Shown one piece after another: positions 36,930 through 46,700 of a DNA stretch of 64,000 nt. The notes beneath the pieces are model-generated. The model ran no database searches. It saw only the letters and a list, made by a program, of their open reading frames with translations, and was not told where the DNA came from. Within the stretch, counting starts at the first letter, position 1. Each line of letters begins with the position of its first letter. The DNA is from Pseudomonadota bacterium (GTDB taxonomy: Bacteria; Pseudomonadota; Gammaproteobacteria; Xanthomonadales; Rhodanobacteraceae), in contig JAJYPJ010000005.1 in NCBI GenBank assembly GCA_021795435.1, positions 1 to 64,000 of the forward strand. The letters are read 5' to 3'. Position numbers and translations under genes: made by a program.

Positions 36930-38174
36930 TCAGTCCTGGCCCCCGCTGGCGAATTCCCTGAAGAATTTGGCATAGAGGGCAAGGTAGGCGGCCTGGAACG
37001 CCGCCGCAATCAGGAACGGCGCCGTCAGCATGCCGGCGTGCAAGAGGAAGCCCGAGATCAGCGGGCCGATGGCGCGCGGAATCTGGATTGACACGTTCTG
37101 GAGGCTGGCCGCAAGTCCGCGGCGGTGGTCGCGCGTCAGTCCAGCGACCAGCGCCTGGCGCACGCCCGCCGTGCCCTGGTTCATGCCGGCGCGCAATGCA
37201 TAGAGGGTTGCAGCCAGCGCAAACCAGGGAGACAGGGGAATGCCGAGGATCAGCACAAGGCCGGCGAGGCGCATCCAGACCACCGCACGGACGAGGCCGT
37301 GGCGCCGCGCGATGGCGCCGGCCAGCAGGGAGCCGACAGCACCCATCGCGAAACTGGCGGCCAGCGCAGGGCCGATGGTCCCCGGGCCATGGGCGAACTT
37401 GAGCAGGAACCAGTAGGCAATGAGTGGGCCGATCATGCCGATGCCGAGTCCATTGAGGCTGTTGACCAGCACCAGCTTGAGCATGCGTCGATTCTCGGCG
37501 CGATGTTCCTCGCACTCGGATGCGTGTTCGAGTGGATCGGCGCGCGGGCGGCGCGGGGGCTCCTTCATCCGTGCCAGCAGGGCCAGGCTGGCGAGGGAGC
37601 CAAGCAGCGAGACGACAAAAAGCCATCGGTAGGGCGCGGCGCCGCCGTGCGGCGCGAACCAGCCCACGGCGCCGGCACCCAGCGCTCCCAGGGCCATGCC
37701 GATGAAGCCAATGGCCGTGTTCTGGCTGTACACCCGACCCCGGCGCGCGGCGGGCAGCAATTGGGCCAACCAGGCCTGCTCGAGCGGCCCAAAGGGTCCC
37801 GCGCTGCCATTGGCGCCACGGCCAAAGCCGCCGAGGATGGCTGCCAGGACCAGCAAGGCGGGGCGGGTGCTGCCTAGGGCGAGCAGCGCGGCGAGGATTT
37901 GCAGTGCTTCGTAGCCGAGCAGGAAATAGCGACGTCCGCCGATGCGGTCGCTCAGTGGTCCCACCGTCAAGGTGAGCAGTGCGCCAACCAGCAGCGCGGC
38001 CGAGAGCGTGGCGCCGATGCCTGCGGCATGCCAGCCGAGCGCATGGAGGTACAGTGCAAATCCGGCGACCAGCGCGCCCTGGCCGGCGCTGCGTGCGCCG
38101 CGGATCGCGATCAGCCGCAGCACGTCGGCGGGCATTTCAGCGGATGCAGAAGATCCAGCGGGGTGGGCTGTCAT
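36930..38174 (-). CDS. Major facilitator superfamily transporter
   Basis: 414-residue inner-membrane protein with about 12 predicted helices. The MFS loop signature between helices 2 and 3 is GPLSDRIGGRRYFLLG. A polar cytoplasmic loop (RMKEPPRRPRADPLEHASECEEHRAENRR) separates the two halves. A lone conserved Arg sits in helix 1 (LIAIRGARSAGQG). Family membership suggests solute export or uptake driven by the proton gradient; the substrate is not recognisable. It converges on the metallo-beta-lactamase gene with 81 bp between their ends. The minus-strand SRP RNA and tRNA lie upstream. Confidence 0.87.
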   Translation of the reverse strand: MTAHPAGSSASAEMPADVLRLIAIRGARSAGQGALVAGFALYLHALGWHAAGIGATLSAALLVGALLTLTVGPLSDRIGGRRYFLLGYEALQILAALLALGSTRPALLVLAAILGGFGRGANGSAGPFGPLEQAWLAQLLPAARRGRVYSQNTAIGFIGMALGALGAGAVGWFAPHGGAAPYRWLFVVSLLGSLASLALLARMKEPPRRPRADPLEHASECEEHRAENRRMLKLVLVNSLNGLGIGMIGPLIAYWFLLKFAHGPGTIGPALAASFAMGAVGSLLAGAIARRHGLVRAVVWMRLAGLVLILGIPLSPWFALAATLYALRAGMNQGTAGVRQALVAGLTRDHRRGLAASLQNVSIQIPRAIGPLISGFLLHAGMLTAPFLIAAAFQAAYLALYAKFFREFASGGQD

Positions 38175-38393
38175 CCGCAGTCAGACCGCATGCCGACGAT
38201 CCGGTTCAGTGCTGGATGGTGGCTGGTCCGGCGACCGGCGGTGACCCCGGGTGCACGCCGGGCCGGAGCGGTTCGGCCGCGGCGGGTCGGGCCGCGGAGT
38301 ATCGACGCGGGGCCCCATGGCCCCGGGGTCCGACTCGGAACCGCTGGGCCAGCGTCGCGTCGATCGCGCCGCCGCCGCATGGGCGTCGATCGG

Positions 38394-38508
38394 GGGTGGC
38401 AGCCCCGCCAGCCACATTCCGGCACCCGAATCGTTTACTACCGTTGCTCCCTTCCGGGCCTGGCGGGGTTCGCAAACTATCGTCGCGGAAGGACCGACGG
38501 GGCCACCA
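38394..38508 (-). ncRNA. ffs: Signal recognition particle RNA, small bacterial (4.5S) type
   Basis: On the minus strand the sequence contains CAGGCCCGGAAGGGAGCAAC, closely matching the conserved apical loop of 4.5S RNA (CAGGUCCGGAAGGAAGCAGC). The ends pair: GGTGGCCCCG at the 5' end with CGGGG and GCCACC at the 3' end, giving a single long hairpin of about 115 nt, the E. coli length. It binds Ffh to target membrane proteins. It starts 32 bases after the tRNA-Ser 3' end on the same strand and is probably co-transcribed with it. Exact ends are estimated from pairing. Confidence 0.93.
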
Positions 38509-38540
38509 TGAACTTCGTGCGCCAAGGCGGCACTCGGAAC

Positions 38541-38633
38541 TGGCGGAGAGGGAGGGATTCGAACCCTCGATACGGCTTTTGACCGTATACACACTTTCCA
38601 GGCGTGCTCCTTCGACCGCTCGGACACCTCTCC
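38541..38633 (-). tRNA. tRNA-Ser (anticodon GGA)
   Basis: Minus strand, 93 nt including an encoded CCA. The acceptor arms GGAGAGG and CCTCTCC pair perfectly, with discriminator G. The anticodon loop CTGGAAA gives anticodon GGA, reading UCC/UCU. A long variable arm (ACGGTCAAAAGCCGT) marks it as serine. The T loop is GGTTCGAATCC. Order tRNA-Ser then ffs, divergent from dnaX, is familiar from related gammaproteobacteria. Confidence 0.97.
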
Positions 38634-38678
38634 ACTGCAACCAGCCGGAGCAGCCGCAGGCCGTCCGTCAAGCGCGCT

Positions 38679-38708
38679 AGGATAGCGAGGAAGCGATGCC
38701 GCGGACAA
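38679..38708 (-). promoter_or_regulatory. Candidate promoter of the tRNA-Ser/ffs unit
   Basis: On the minus strand TTGTCC (38703-38708), an 18-bp spacer and TATCCT (38679-38684) lie about 45 bases upstream of the tRNA. The GC-rich stretch directly after the -10 (AGCGCGC) resembles the discriminator of stringently controlled stable-RNA promoters. Confidence 0.5.
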
Positions 38709-38784
38709 GCGCGGCGCGCGCGCGCGCCGGCACCTGGGTCGGCGTGGCGTGCTTGGCAGCAGGGTGGTCCGATCCGGAGTACGC

Positions 38785-40443
38785 ATGTCTTATCAGGTTT
38801 TGGCACGCAAATGGCGCCCGCGACGCTTTGGCGAACTGGTCGGGCAGGAGCACGTGGTGCGTGCGCTGACCCATGCCCTGGAAAGCGGCCGGATGCACCA
38901 TGCCTACCTGTTCACGGGGACGCGCGGCGTGGGCAAGACCACCATCGCGCGCATCCTGTCGAAGTCGCTCAATTGCGAGCGCGGGCAGGGCGCCGAGCCC
39001 TGCGGTGAGTGCGCGGTGTGCCAGGCGGTGGATGCGGGGCGGTTCATCGACCTACTGGAAATCGATGCCGCGTCCAATACGGGCGTTGACGACGTGCGCG
39101 AGGTCATCGAGAACGCCCAGTACGCGCCGACCCGGGGTCGCTACAAGGTGTACCTCATCGACGAGGTGCACATGCTCTCGAAAAATGCATTCAACGCCCT
39201 GCTGAAGACGCTGGAGGAACCGCCGGATCACGCATTGTTCCTGCTGGCCACCACCGATCCGCAGAAGCTGCCGGTGACGGTCCTCTCGCGATGCCTGAAG
39301 TTCAACCTCAAGCGCTTGCTGCCTGCGCAGATCGAAGCCCAGATGCGGCACATCCTCGGTGCCGAGGGCGTCGATGCCGATGATGTCGCGCTGTCCTTGC
39401 TCGCGCGCGCGGCCGATGGGTCGCTCCGCGACGGCCTCTCGCTGCTGGACCAGGCGATTGCCTATGGCGGGGGTCGCGTCCGCAGCGATGACGTACGGTC
39501 CATGCTCGGCAGCATCGACAGCGCCGAAGTTCTGGGTCTGGCCCATGCATTGGCCGACGGCGACGGTGTGTTATTGCTCGCCGAGGCACGCCGCATCGTC
39601 GCCTTCGCGCCCGATTTCGCAACGGTACTCGAAGATCTGGCGACGCTGTTCCATCGCATCCAGCTGCGCCAGCTGGTCCCGGGTCTGGACCGCGGCGAGG
39701 CAGGCGAGGCGGACGAGGAGGACCTGGCCCTGTTGGCGCGCCGGTTGTCCGCGGAGGAAGTGCAGCTTTACTACCAGATGGCGCTGGCGGGTCGACGTGA
39801 CCTGCCCCTGGCGCCGGATGCGATCACCGGATTCGAGATGGCGTTGTTGCGGATGCTGGCCTTCCGCCCGGGGCGCGACGACGAGGCGCCGCGGGGCACC
39901 CCGTCAACGGCGGGGGGGCAGGCGGTCGTGTCGTCGGCTGCGGGTCGTCCGCCCGCCCGTGATGCCGAGCCCGCTTCAGGGCGGTCCTCCGCGAACGCGC
40001 GCGCAGCGATGGCCACCGCGTCCGAGACGAAGCCGGGGAAGAGTGAGCCGAACGCCCATCTCCCGGACTGGGACGCGCTGCTGGAGCGCGCCGCGCTTGG
40101 CGGTCCATTGCGGGAACTGGCGCGCCGGGCAGCGCTGCAGTCCCGCGAAGGGCAGACGCTGGTCCTGGCGCTGGCGCATCACGATCTCGTGCTGGCCGAT
40201 CCGGCGATGCTGGCGCAGTTGGAGGCACGCCTCGAGCCCGTGCTGGGCGAACGCGTGAAATTGCGCTGCGTCGGTCGCGATGCGGTCGACTCGCCCGCGG
40301 CGCGCGCAGCGTCGGCCAAGGATGGTGCCCTTGCCGAGGCGCGGGCTGCGCTCGAAGCCGATCCCGTGCTCGCGGAGCTGGGTGCTACCTTGGGTGCGCG
40401 CATCGTCCCCGAAAGTATTCGTCCCCCGGAGCAAGGCACATGA
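38785..40443 (+). CDS. dnaX: DNA polymerase III subunits gamma and tau
   Basis: AAA+ clamp-loader ATPase and replisome organiser. The ATG at 38785 is preceded by GGAG 5 nt away and begins [15 protein letters not shown], the canonical start. Walker A GTRGVGKT is at 45-52, the zinc site [16 protein letters not shown] follows, then IDEVHMLS and the sensor region [16 protein letters not shown]. Residues past about 375 form the Ala/Pro-rich linker and the tau C-terminal domain, giving 552 residues in all. I see no A-AAA-AAG slippery heptamer, so the shorter gamma form by frameshifting, as in E. coli, is not evident. It overlaps ybaB by ATGA. Confidence 0.96.
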   Translation: MSYQVLARKWRPRRFGELVGQEHVVRALTHALESGRMHHAYLFTGTRGVGKTTIARILSKSLNCERGQGAEPCGECAVCQAVDAGRFIDLLEIDAASNTGVDDVREVIENAQYAPTRGRYKVYLIDEVHMLSKNAFNALLKTLEEPPDHALFLLATTDPQKLPVTVLSRCLKFNLKRLLPAQIEAQMRHILGAEGVDADDVALSLLARAADGSLRDGLSLLDQAIAYGGGRVRSDDVRSMLGSIDSAEVLGLAHALADGDGVLLLAEARRIVAFAPDFATVLEDLATLFHRIQLRQLVPGLDRGEAGEADEEDLALLARRLSAEEVQLYYQMALAGRRDLPLAPDAITGFEMALLRMLAFRPGRDDEAPRGTPSTAGGQAVVSSAAGRPPARDAEPASGRSSANARAAMATASETKPGKSEPNAHLPDWDALLERAALGGPLRELARRAALQSREGQTLVLALAHHDLVLADPAMLAQLEARLEPVLGERVKLRCVGRDAVDSPAARAASAKDGALAEARAALEADPVLAELGATLGARIVPESIRPPEQGT

Positions 40444-40766
40444 TGAAAGGCCAGATCGCCCAATTGATGCAGCAGGCCCAGCGCATGCAGGAAGAGATGC
40501 AACGTGCGCAGGAAGAACTGGGCAGGCTGGAAGTGACGGGGAGTGCCGGGGGAGGCATGGTCAGCGTCGTGATGAGCGGGCGCAACGAGGTGCGACGGGT
40601 CCGCATCGACCGCAAGTTGCTGGCTGATGATCCAGACATGGCCGAGGATCTGGTCGCCGCTGCAGTCAATGATGCCGTCAACAAGGTGGCCGAAGCGGGC
40701 AAGCAGCGCATGGGGGGGCTTGCCCAGGGGCTCGAGTTGCCACCGGGCTTGAAGCTGCCCTTCTGA
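40440..40766 (+). CDS. ybaB: YbaB/EbfC nucleoid-associated protein
   Basis: Small DNA-binding protein of 108 residues that forms tweezer-like dimers. It has the typical N-terminal coiled helix ([20 protein letters not shown]) followed by the conserved [21 protein letters not shown]. The start overlaps the dnaX stop (ATGA); a second ATG directly follows and could also be used. The gene lies between dnaX and recR, the widely conserved arrangement, and may link to recombination or replication. GGAGCAAGG precedes the start. Confidence 0.95.
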   Translation: MMKGQIAQLMQQAQRMQEEMQRAQEELGRLEVTGSAGGGMVSVVMSGRNEVRRVRIDRKLLADDPDMAEDLVAAAVNDAVNKVAEAGKQRMGGLAQGLELPPGLKLPF

Positions 40767-40803
40767 TGATGCGCGCGCCCCGTTCAACCCAGGCGTTCCC
40801 TGC

Positions 40804-41418
40804 ATGAGTGCCACGTCCCCCCTGCTGGTCGAATTGATGGAGGCGCTGCGTTGCTTGCCGGGCGTTGGTGCGCGCAGTGCGCAGCGGATGGCCTATCACC
40901 TGCTCGAGCGCGACCGTCGAGGAGGGGATCGCCTCGCGTCCGCCTTGCAAGCGGCGATGCACGGCATCGGCCATTGCCGGGATTGCCGGACATTCAGCGA
41001 GACGGAGCGCTGCGGGTTTTGTGCCGGAGGCTCGCGTGAACGAAGCCAGCTGTGCGTCGTCGAGACGCCTGCTGATCTGGCCGCCATTGAGCAGGCAACC
41101 GGGTATCGCGGCCTGTATTTCGTCCTGCTGGGGCGCCTGTCGCCCATCGATGGGCTGGGCCCCGAGGAACTGGGCCTGCCGCTGCTCGCGCAGCGACTGG
41201 GCGCCGGTGAGGTACGCGAACTGATTGTCGCCACCAATCCCACGGTGGAAGGGGAGGCGACCGCGCATTACCTGGCCGAGCTGGCACACGCGGGCGGGGT
41301 GCGCGTCAGCCGTCTGGCGCACGGAGTTCCGCTGGGTGGCGAGCTGGAATACATTGACCGCGGCACGCTGGCGCATGCATTCGGCGGCCGCCATACCCTG
41401 GAGCCTGGCAGCCCATGA
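40804..41418 (+). CDS. recR: Recombination mediator protein RecR
   Basis: Works with RecO (and RecF) to load RecA at gaps. 204 residues, the usual length. An N-terminal helix-hairpin-helix ([20 protein letters not shown]) is followed by the zinc finger [16 protein letters not shown], a Toprim domain ([33 protein letters not shown]) and a C-terminal Walker-like tail with [15 protein letters not shown]-type sequence. It lies 37 bp after ybaB and overlaps hinT by ATGA, so dnaX-ybaB-recR-hinT is very likely one transcription unit. Confidence 0.96.
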   Translation: MSATSPLLVELMEALRCLPGVGARSAQRMAYHLLERDRRGGDRLASALQAAMHGIGHCRDCRTFSETERCGFCAGGSRERSQLCVVETPADLAAIEQATGYRGLYFVLLGRLSPIDGLGPEELGLPLLAQRLGAGEVRELIVATNPTVEGEATAHYLAELAHAGGVRVSRLAHGVPLGGELEYIDRGTLAHAFGGRHTLEPGSP

Positions 41419-41759
41419 GCGATACCCTGTTCGGCAAGATCATTCGACGCGAGGTACCCGCCGACATTGTTTACGAGGACGAGGACGTCCTTGGATTCAA
41501 CGACATCAGTCCGCAGGCGCCCCTGCACGTGCTGTTTATCCCGAAGAAACCCCTGGCGACGATCGACGATGCACGGGCAGACGATGCCTTGCTGCTCGGT
41601 CGGCTGATGCTGGCGGCGGCGGGCTACGCGCGCGCCCAGGGCGTTGCGGCGGACGGCTACCGGCTGGTCGTGAACTGCAACGCGCATGGAGGGCAGACCG
41701 TTTTCCATCTGCATGTTCACCTGTTGGCCGGGAGGCGGATGCATTGGCCACCTGGTTGA
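41415..41759 (+). CDS. hinT: HIT-family purine nucleoside phosphoramidase (HinT)
   Basis: Hydrolyses nucleoside phosphoramidates such as AMP-lysine. 114 residues, typical for HinT. The N-terminus [20 protein letters not shown] and the active-site histidine triad [10 protein letters not shown] near the C-terminus are intact. Its ATG overlaps the recR stop (ATGA). In E. coli hinT is unlinked to recR; here the coupling suggests shared expression only. Confidence 0.94.
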   Translation: MSDTLFGKIIRREVPADIVYEDEDVLGFNDISPQAPLHVLFIPKKPLATIDDARADDALLLGRLMLAAAGYARAQGVAADGYRLVVNCNAHGGQTVFHLHVHLLAGRRMHWPPG

Positions 41760-41868
41760 TCAACGCGGTCATTGCCTGCCGGGATCCAGTCATGGCATCC
41801 GCTGCGATCCGGGCGGCCCGGGAGCCCTGCGTGTCGCGCCAAGCATCGTCGATGCCGAGGATCTCGTG

Positions 41869-42318
41869 ATGGAAGAACCGGTCATCGTGGAGGATCACGC
41901 CGGCGGGCGTTCGGGCATGGAGTGGGTGAGAACCCTGGCCTCGCCCATGCAGCGCGCCCGTGCCTGGTGCCTGATGCTTGCGCTGGGGCTGGTCGTGCTC
42001 GCGGCCAAGGACCTGTGGAGTAGCCGCATCGCCGGGGCGATCGCTGGAACGGCATCGATATCCGCATCGGCACTGGGCGATGCCATGATGGCGCTGGCGG
42101 GCGCAGCATCCGCATGGTTCCTTTTTGCGGCCGCGAATGCATTGCGCTCCGCATGGCATAGCGGGGATCCGGCGGATGCCCGCCGGGGCATGGAGCGCCT
42201 GGCTCGCTACTTCGTTGCCTCGGCTCTCGGTGCGGTCCTGAGCATCGTGCTGGGCGCCCTCGCCGCGGTCGGCCTTTTCACGGTCGTTTTGCATGGCCTC
42301 GCCAGCGCAAGTCCCTGA
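41869..42318 (+). CDS. Small membrane protein of unknown function
   Basis: 149 residues from the ATG at 41869, with GAGGA 7 nt upstream. The polar N-terminus (MEEPVIVEDHAGGRSG) is followed by about four hydrophobic segments, with a central basic loop (ALRSAWHSGDPADARRG). The topology and the loop resemble the next gene, with which it overlaps by 26 bases in another frame, so the two may be diverged paralogues. It may belong to a small uncharacterised membrane-protein family of Xanthomonadales; I cannot name it with certainty. It lies 109 bp after hinT. Confidence 0.7.
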   Translation: MEEPVIVEDHAGGRSGMEWVRTLASPMQRARAWCLMLALGLVVLAAKDLWSSRIAGAIAGTASISASALGDAMMALAGAASAWFLFAAANALRSAWHSGDPADARRGMERLARYFVASALGAVLSIVLGALAAVGLFTVVLHGLASASP

Positions 42319-42700
42319 CTGCGTGCTCGCACCAGGCGATGCGGCCGCGCTCGACCAGGCGCTGGCTCCCCTGGCCTCTGCGGTCTGGTGGATTCGCGCC
42401 TGCGCCGTGTTCAACGCACTGCTGGGCCTGGTGCTGGTCCTCAGCATCCTCGGCATCCCGTTTGGCGCCGCGCTGGGCTGGGTCGCTTTCCTCGAATGGC
42501 GTGCAGCCTCGCGCATCGAGGCTGCGCGGCGGGACCGATCCCCGGGGCAGAGCCTCGCGCTCGCCGAGGGTGCCATGCGGGACATCGCGTTGCATTACAT
42601 CATCCAGGCCGTCCTGACCACCTCGATGATCCTGCTGGGGTTGCTGCTGGTCGCGGCCATCGGACCGCTTGTGGGCCACTTGCCCTCCATGCTGCGGTAG
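42293..42700 (+). CDS. Small membrane protein of unknown function
   Basis: 135 residues. After a polar lead (MASPAQVPDCVLAPGDAAA) there are two long hydrophobic segments around AVFNALLGLVLVLSIL and a C-terminal pair around QAVLTTSMILLGLLLV, with a polar loop (WRAASRIEAARRDRSPGQS) between. The gene begins 26 bases before the end of the preceding membrane-protein gene, which it resembles in layout. No catalytic motif is visible. It converges on accA with 71 bp between ends. Confidence 0.7.
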   Translation: MASPAQVPDCVLAPGDAAALDQALAPLASAVWWIRACAVFNALLGLVLVLSILGIPFGAALGWVAFLEWRAASRIEAARRDRSPGQSLALAEGAMRDIALHYIIQAVLTTSMILLGLLLVAAIGPLVGHLPSMLR

Positions 42701-42771
42701 CGCGGCGTGCTCGCCGGCGCGGCATCCGTCGCGAGCCGCCCTCCAAGCCCGAGCCCGGCGTGGACGCCTGC

Positions 42772-43731
42772 TCAGCCGTCGCTGAAGGCGCCGTAGCCGC
42801 GCAGGCGCTGATAGCGGCGTTCCTGCAATTCGCTGCTGGAGACACCGGCAAGCTCTCGGAGCGTATCGACCAGCACCTTCTTCAGCGTAACCGCCATGGC
42901 CTCGGGGTCGCGATGGGCTCCGCCAAGCGGCTCCGGGATGACGCTATCGACGAGGCCCAATTCGAGAAGCCGCGGCGCCGTGAGGCCAAGCTGGCCAGCG
43001 GCGTCACGTGCCTTTTCGGCGCTCTTCCAGAGGATGGAGGCGCAACCCTCGGGACTGATCACCGAATAGGTGCCGTATTCGAGCATCAGCGTGCGGTCGC
43101 CGACGCCAATGGCAAGCGCGCCGCCCGATCCGCCCTCGCCGATGACCGTGCAGATGATGGGCACCTTCAACGCCGCCATTTCCAGCAGGTTGCGCGCGAT
43201 GGCCTCGGACTGACCGCGTTCTTCGGCACCGACACCGGGGTAGGCGCCGGGTGTATCGATGAACGTCAGGATGGGCAATCCGAACCGTTCGGCCATTTGC
43301 ATCAGGCGCAGGGCCTTGCGATAGCCTTCCGGTCGCGGCATGCCGAAATTCCGGCGCACCTTGGTGCGCGTGTCGCGACCCTTCTGGTGGCCGATGACCA
43401 TGACCGGAGTATCGTCCAGCCGCGCCAGGCCGCCAACAATCGCGGCATCGTCGGCATAGGCCCGGTCCCCGGCCAGTTCATGGAATTCGCGCATGATGGC
43501 GCCGATGTAATCCAGCGTGTACGGACGCGCCGGATGCCGGGAGAGTTGGGTGACCTGCCATGGCGTCAGCTCCCGGAAGATCTCGGCGGTGCGCTTGCGC
43601 AGCTTTTCCTCGAGCTTGCCGAGATCTTCATCAAGGTCCAAGGCCTGCCCGGCGCCGGTCTGGCGCAGGGCATCGATGCGCGACTGAAGCTCGGCAAGGG
43701 GCTGCTCGAAATCGAGGAAGTTCGGATTCAT
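42772..43731 (-). CDS. accA: Acetyl-CoA carboxylase carboxyltransferase subunit alpha
   Basis: Forms the carboxyltransferase with AccD and makes malonyl-CoA for fatty acid synthesis. The ATG at 43731 begins [20 protein letters not shown], the standard start, giving 319 residues. Conserved segments include [68 protein letters not shown] and the oxyanion-region [11 protein letters not shown]. accA directly downstream of dnaE on the same strand (57-bp gap) is the usual gammaproteobacterial order. Confidence 0.97.
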   Translation of the reverse strand: MNPNFLDFEQPLAELQSRIDALRQTGAGQALDLDEDLGKLEEKLRKRTAEIFRELTPWQVTQLSRHPARPYTLDYIGAIMREFHELAGDRAYADDAAIVGGLARLDDTPVMVIGHQKGRDTRTKVRRNFGMPRPEGYRKALRLMQMAERFGLPILTFIDTPGAYPGVGAEERGQSEAIARNLLEMAALKVPIICTVIGEGGSGGALAIGVGDRTLMLEYGTYSVISPEGCASILWKSAEKARDAAGQLGLTAPRLLELGLVDSVIPEPLGGAHRDPEAMAVTLKKVLVDTLRELAGVSSSELQERRYQRLRGYGAFSDG

Positions 43732-43788
43732 TCGCAGCTTTTCGGCAGGCAAAGGGCGGCAGTATACCGGTGGCGCGCGGAAGCGACC

Positions 43789-46700
43789 TCAGGGGTCGGC
43801 GTTGCGCGCCAGGATGAGATCCCAACCTGCGACCTGCGGCAGTCGTGCCAGGGTGCGCAATAGTTCAGGGTGGGCCCGCACGGCCCAGGTGTCGTCCAGA
43901 AGCACGTCCGCGGTCCCGCGTGGATTGCGATAGTCGCACAGCAGCACCCGGGCGCTGCCACCCCGCCAGGCCGACAGGGTACTGGCCAGGCTCGACGCGA
44001 AGCCGCGGGCGACTTCCTTCAACTGCAATCGCAGCAGCCGGCCCCTGCGCTGGCAGAGTGCTTCCAGCGTTTCGATCCGGCGGGCGCGCAAGCCCAACCC
44101 GAACTCGCTTTGCCTCAGCCCGCCCTCGATAACCAGCATGGCGCCGGGCAGGAGCAGTCCCTGGGCTTCCTGCAGGATTTCCTGCGCGACGATCACCTCC
44201 AGACTGCCGCTGAAATCCTCGAGGTGCACGATGGCGAGGTCGTCCCGCCGCCGTCGCACGTCGATGACTTGGCCAGCGACCGTCCAAGGCGTGTCGACTG
44301 GGCGGCCATTGCGTGGCTCGGGCGCCTTCCATTCCTTGGCAATGGCGCCAAGGGAGCATGGCGCGAGTTGCGCGAGCACACTGCGCCAAGCATCCGTGGG
44401 ATGGCCGCTGAGATAGAAGCCGAGGATTGCGCGCTCGCCATCGAGCCGCTGTTCGAGCGTCCAGGGCGGCACCTGCGGGCGCGGCAGGGGTTCGGTCCCG
44501 CTGCCGCTGCCGCCGTCGCCAAAAAGCCCGTGCTGGCCGGATCCCGCGGCGCGCGCGTGCTGTTCCGCGGCCTTGATGGCATCCGGGATCTGGGCCCAGA
44601 GCACGGCGCGATCGGGATCGAGGCAGTCACAGGCTCCGGACTGGATCAAGGCTTCCAGTACGCGCTTGTTGATGCGCCCGCTGCCGGCCCGCCTGCAAAG
44701 GTCGGCGAGATCCCGGAATGGCGAACGCGCAGCTTCGGTGGCGATGGCATCGCTGACCGCGTGGCCGACGCCTTTCAGTGCGCCGAGACCATAGCGGACG
44801 CTGCGGGAATCCACGGCCACGAACATCCAGGAGGAACGGTTGACATCCGGCGGCAGCACGGCAAGGCCCAGTGCGCGGGCCTCCTCCAGGAAGGCGACGA
44901 CCTTGTCGGTCTTCTCCATGTCCGATGACAGGGTCGCGGCCATGAACTCGGCGGGGTAGTGCGCCTTGAGCCAGGCCGTCTGGTAGCTGACCATGGCGTA
45001 GGCTGCTGCGTGCGACTTGTTGAAGCCGTAGCCGGCGAATTTTTCCATCAGGTCGAAGATGGCATCGGCGCGATCGGCCTCGACGCCGTTGTCGACGGCG
45101 CCCGCGATGAACCGCGCGCGCTCCCGGGCCATCTGTTCGACGTTCTTCTTGCCCATGGCCCGGCGCAACAGGTCGGCGGCGCCCAGCGAGTAACCGCCGA
45201 CGATCTGCGCCATCTGCATGACCTGTTCCTGATAGACCATGATGCCGTAGGTCTCGCGCAGGATCGGCTCGACGCGCGGGTCCGGATAACTGACGGCTTC
45301 CCGCCCGTGCTTGCGCGCAACGAAACTGGGGATCAGGTCCATGGGCCCGGGGCGGAACAGCGCGCCCAGCGCGATGATGTCTTCGAAACGGTCGGGGCGG
45401 GCGTCCTTCAGCATGCGCTGCATGCCGGGGGATTCAAACTGGAAGACCGCGACGGTGCGCGCCTGCTTCAGCAACTCGTAGGGCGCCGGGTCGTCGAGTG
45501 GCAACTGGGCGATGTCCAGCGGGGTTTCGCCCGTTTCCGCACGGCGCGCGTTGATCGCCTTGACCGTCCAATCGATGATGGTCAACGTGCGCAGGCCGAG
45601 GAAGTCGAACTTGACCAGGCCCACGGCCTCGACGTCGTCCTTGTCGAATTGCGTCACCACGCCGCCGCCGCCCGGCTCGGCGTAGAGCGGTGAGTACTCG
45701 GTCAATGGCCCGGGGGCGATCACCACGCCGCCGGCGTGCTTGCCGGCATTGCGCACCAGATCCTCCAGCGCGCTGGCCAGGGTCACGAGGTCGCGGACCT
45801 CGTCCTCCGTCCGCACGCGCTGGACCAGTTCCGTCGATACGCGCTCCGGCTCTTCGCGGGATCGCCCCGATTCGCCCAGCGCATCCGCCAGGCTGATCCC
45901 GAGCACGTTCGGCACCAGCTTGGCGACCGAATCGACGAAGCCATAGGGATGGCCAAGCACTCGCCCGCTGTCGCGCAGGACGGCCTTGGCGGCCATCGTG
46001 CCGTAAGTGATGATCTGGCTGACCTGCTCGCGGCCATACGTGCTGGCGACGTAGTCGATCACCTCGTCCCGGCGTTCCATGCAGAAATCGACGTCGAAAT
46101 CCGGCATGGAGACGCGTTCGGGATTGAGGAAACGCTCGAAGAGAAGCCCGAATCGCAGGGGATCCAGATCCGTGATGCCCAATGCCCAGGCGACCAGTGA
46201 GCCGGCTCCGGAACCGCGTCCCGGTCCCACGGGAATGCCCTGGCGTTTGGCCCAGTTGATGAAGTCGGCAACGATCAGGAAGTAACCGGCGAAGCCCATG
46301 CGAACGATCACGTCCAGTTCGCGCGCCAAGCGATCGGTGTACTGGGTGCGGTCGTGCTCGCCGGGCGCATGGGACGCGAGGCGTTGCTCGAGCCCGGCGC
46401 TGCTCGTCGCGCGAATGTGATCCTCGAGCGAAACGCCGGCGGGCGTCGGGAATGCCGGCAGGTGGTAGGTGCCGAACCGCAACTCGAGATTGCATCGCCG
46501 CGCGATCTCGACGCTGTTCTCGAGCGCCTCGGGAAGATCGGCGAACAGCGCCTGCATCTGGGTCGTCGACTTCAGCGATTGCTCGCGGCTGTATTCCCTG
46601 GGCCGCTTGGGATCGTTCAGTACGCGGCCGAGCTGGATGCACACGCGCGCCTCGTGCGCGTCGAAATCCTCCGGCTGCAGGAAGCGTGCATCGTTGGTCG

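Noticed and set aside
38340-38393. Intrinsic terminator for the SRP RNA
   Set aside because: The region downstream on the minus strand has repeated GATCGACGC but no hairpin followed by a U-run that I could support.
38785-40443. Programmed frameshift in dnaX giving a gamma form
   Set aside because: No A-AAA-AAG slippery heptamer or similar A-rich run was seen in the gene.
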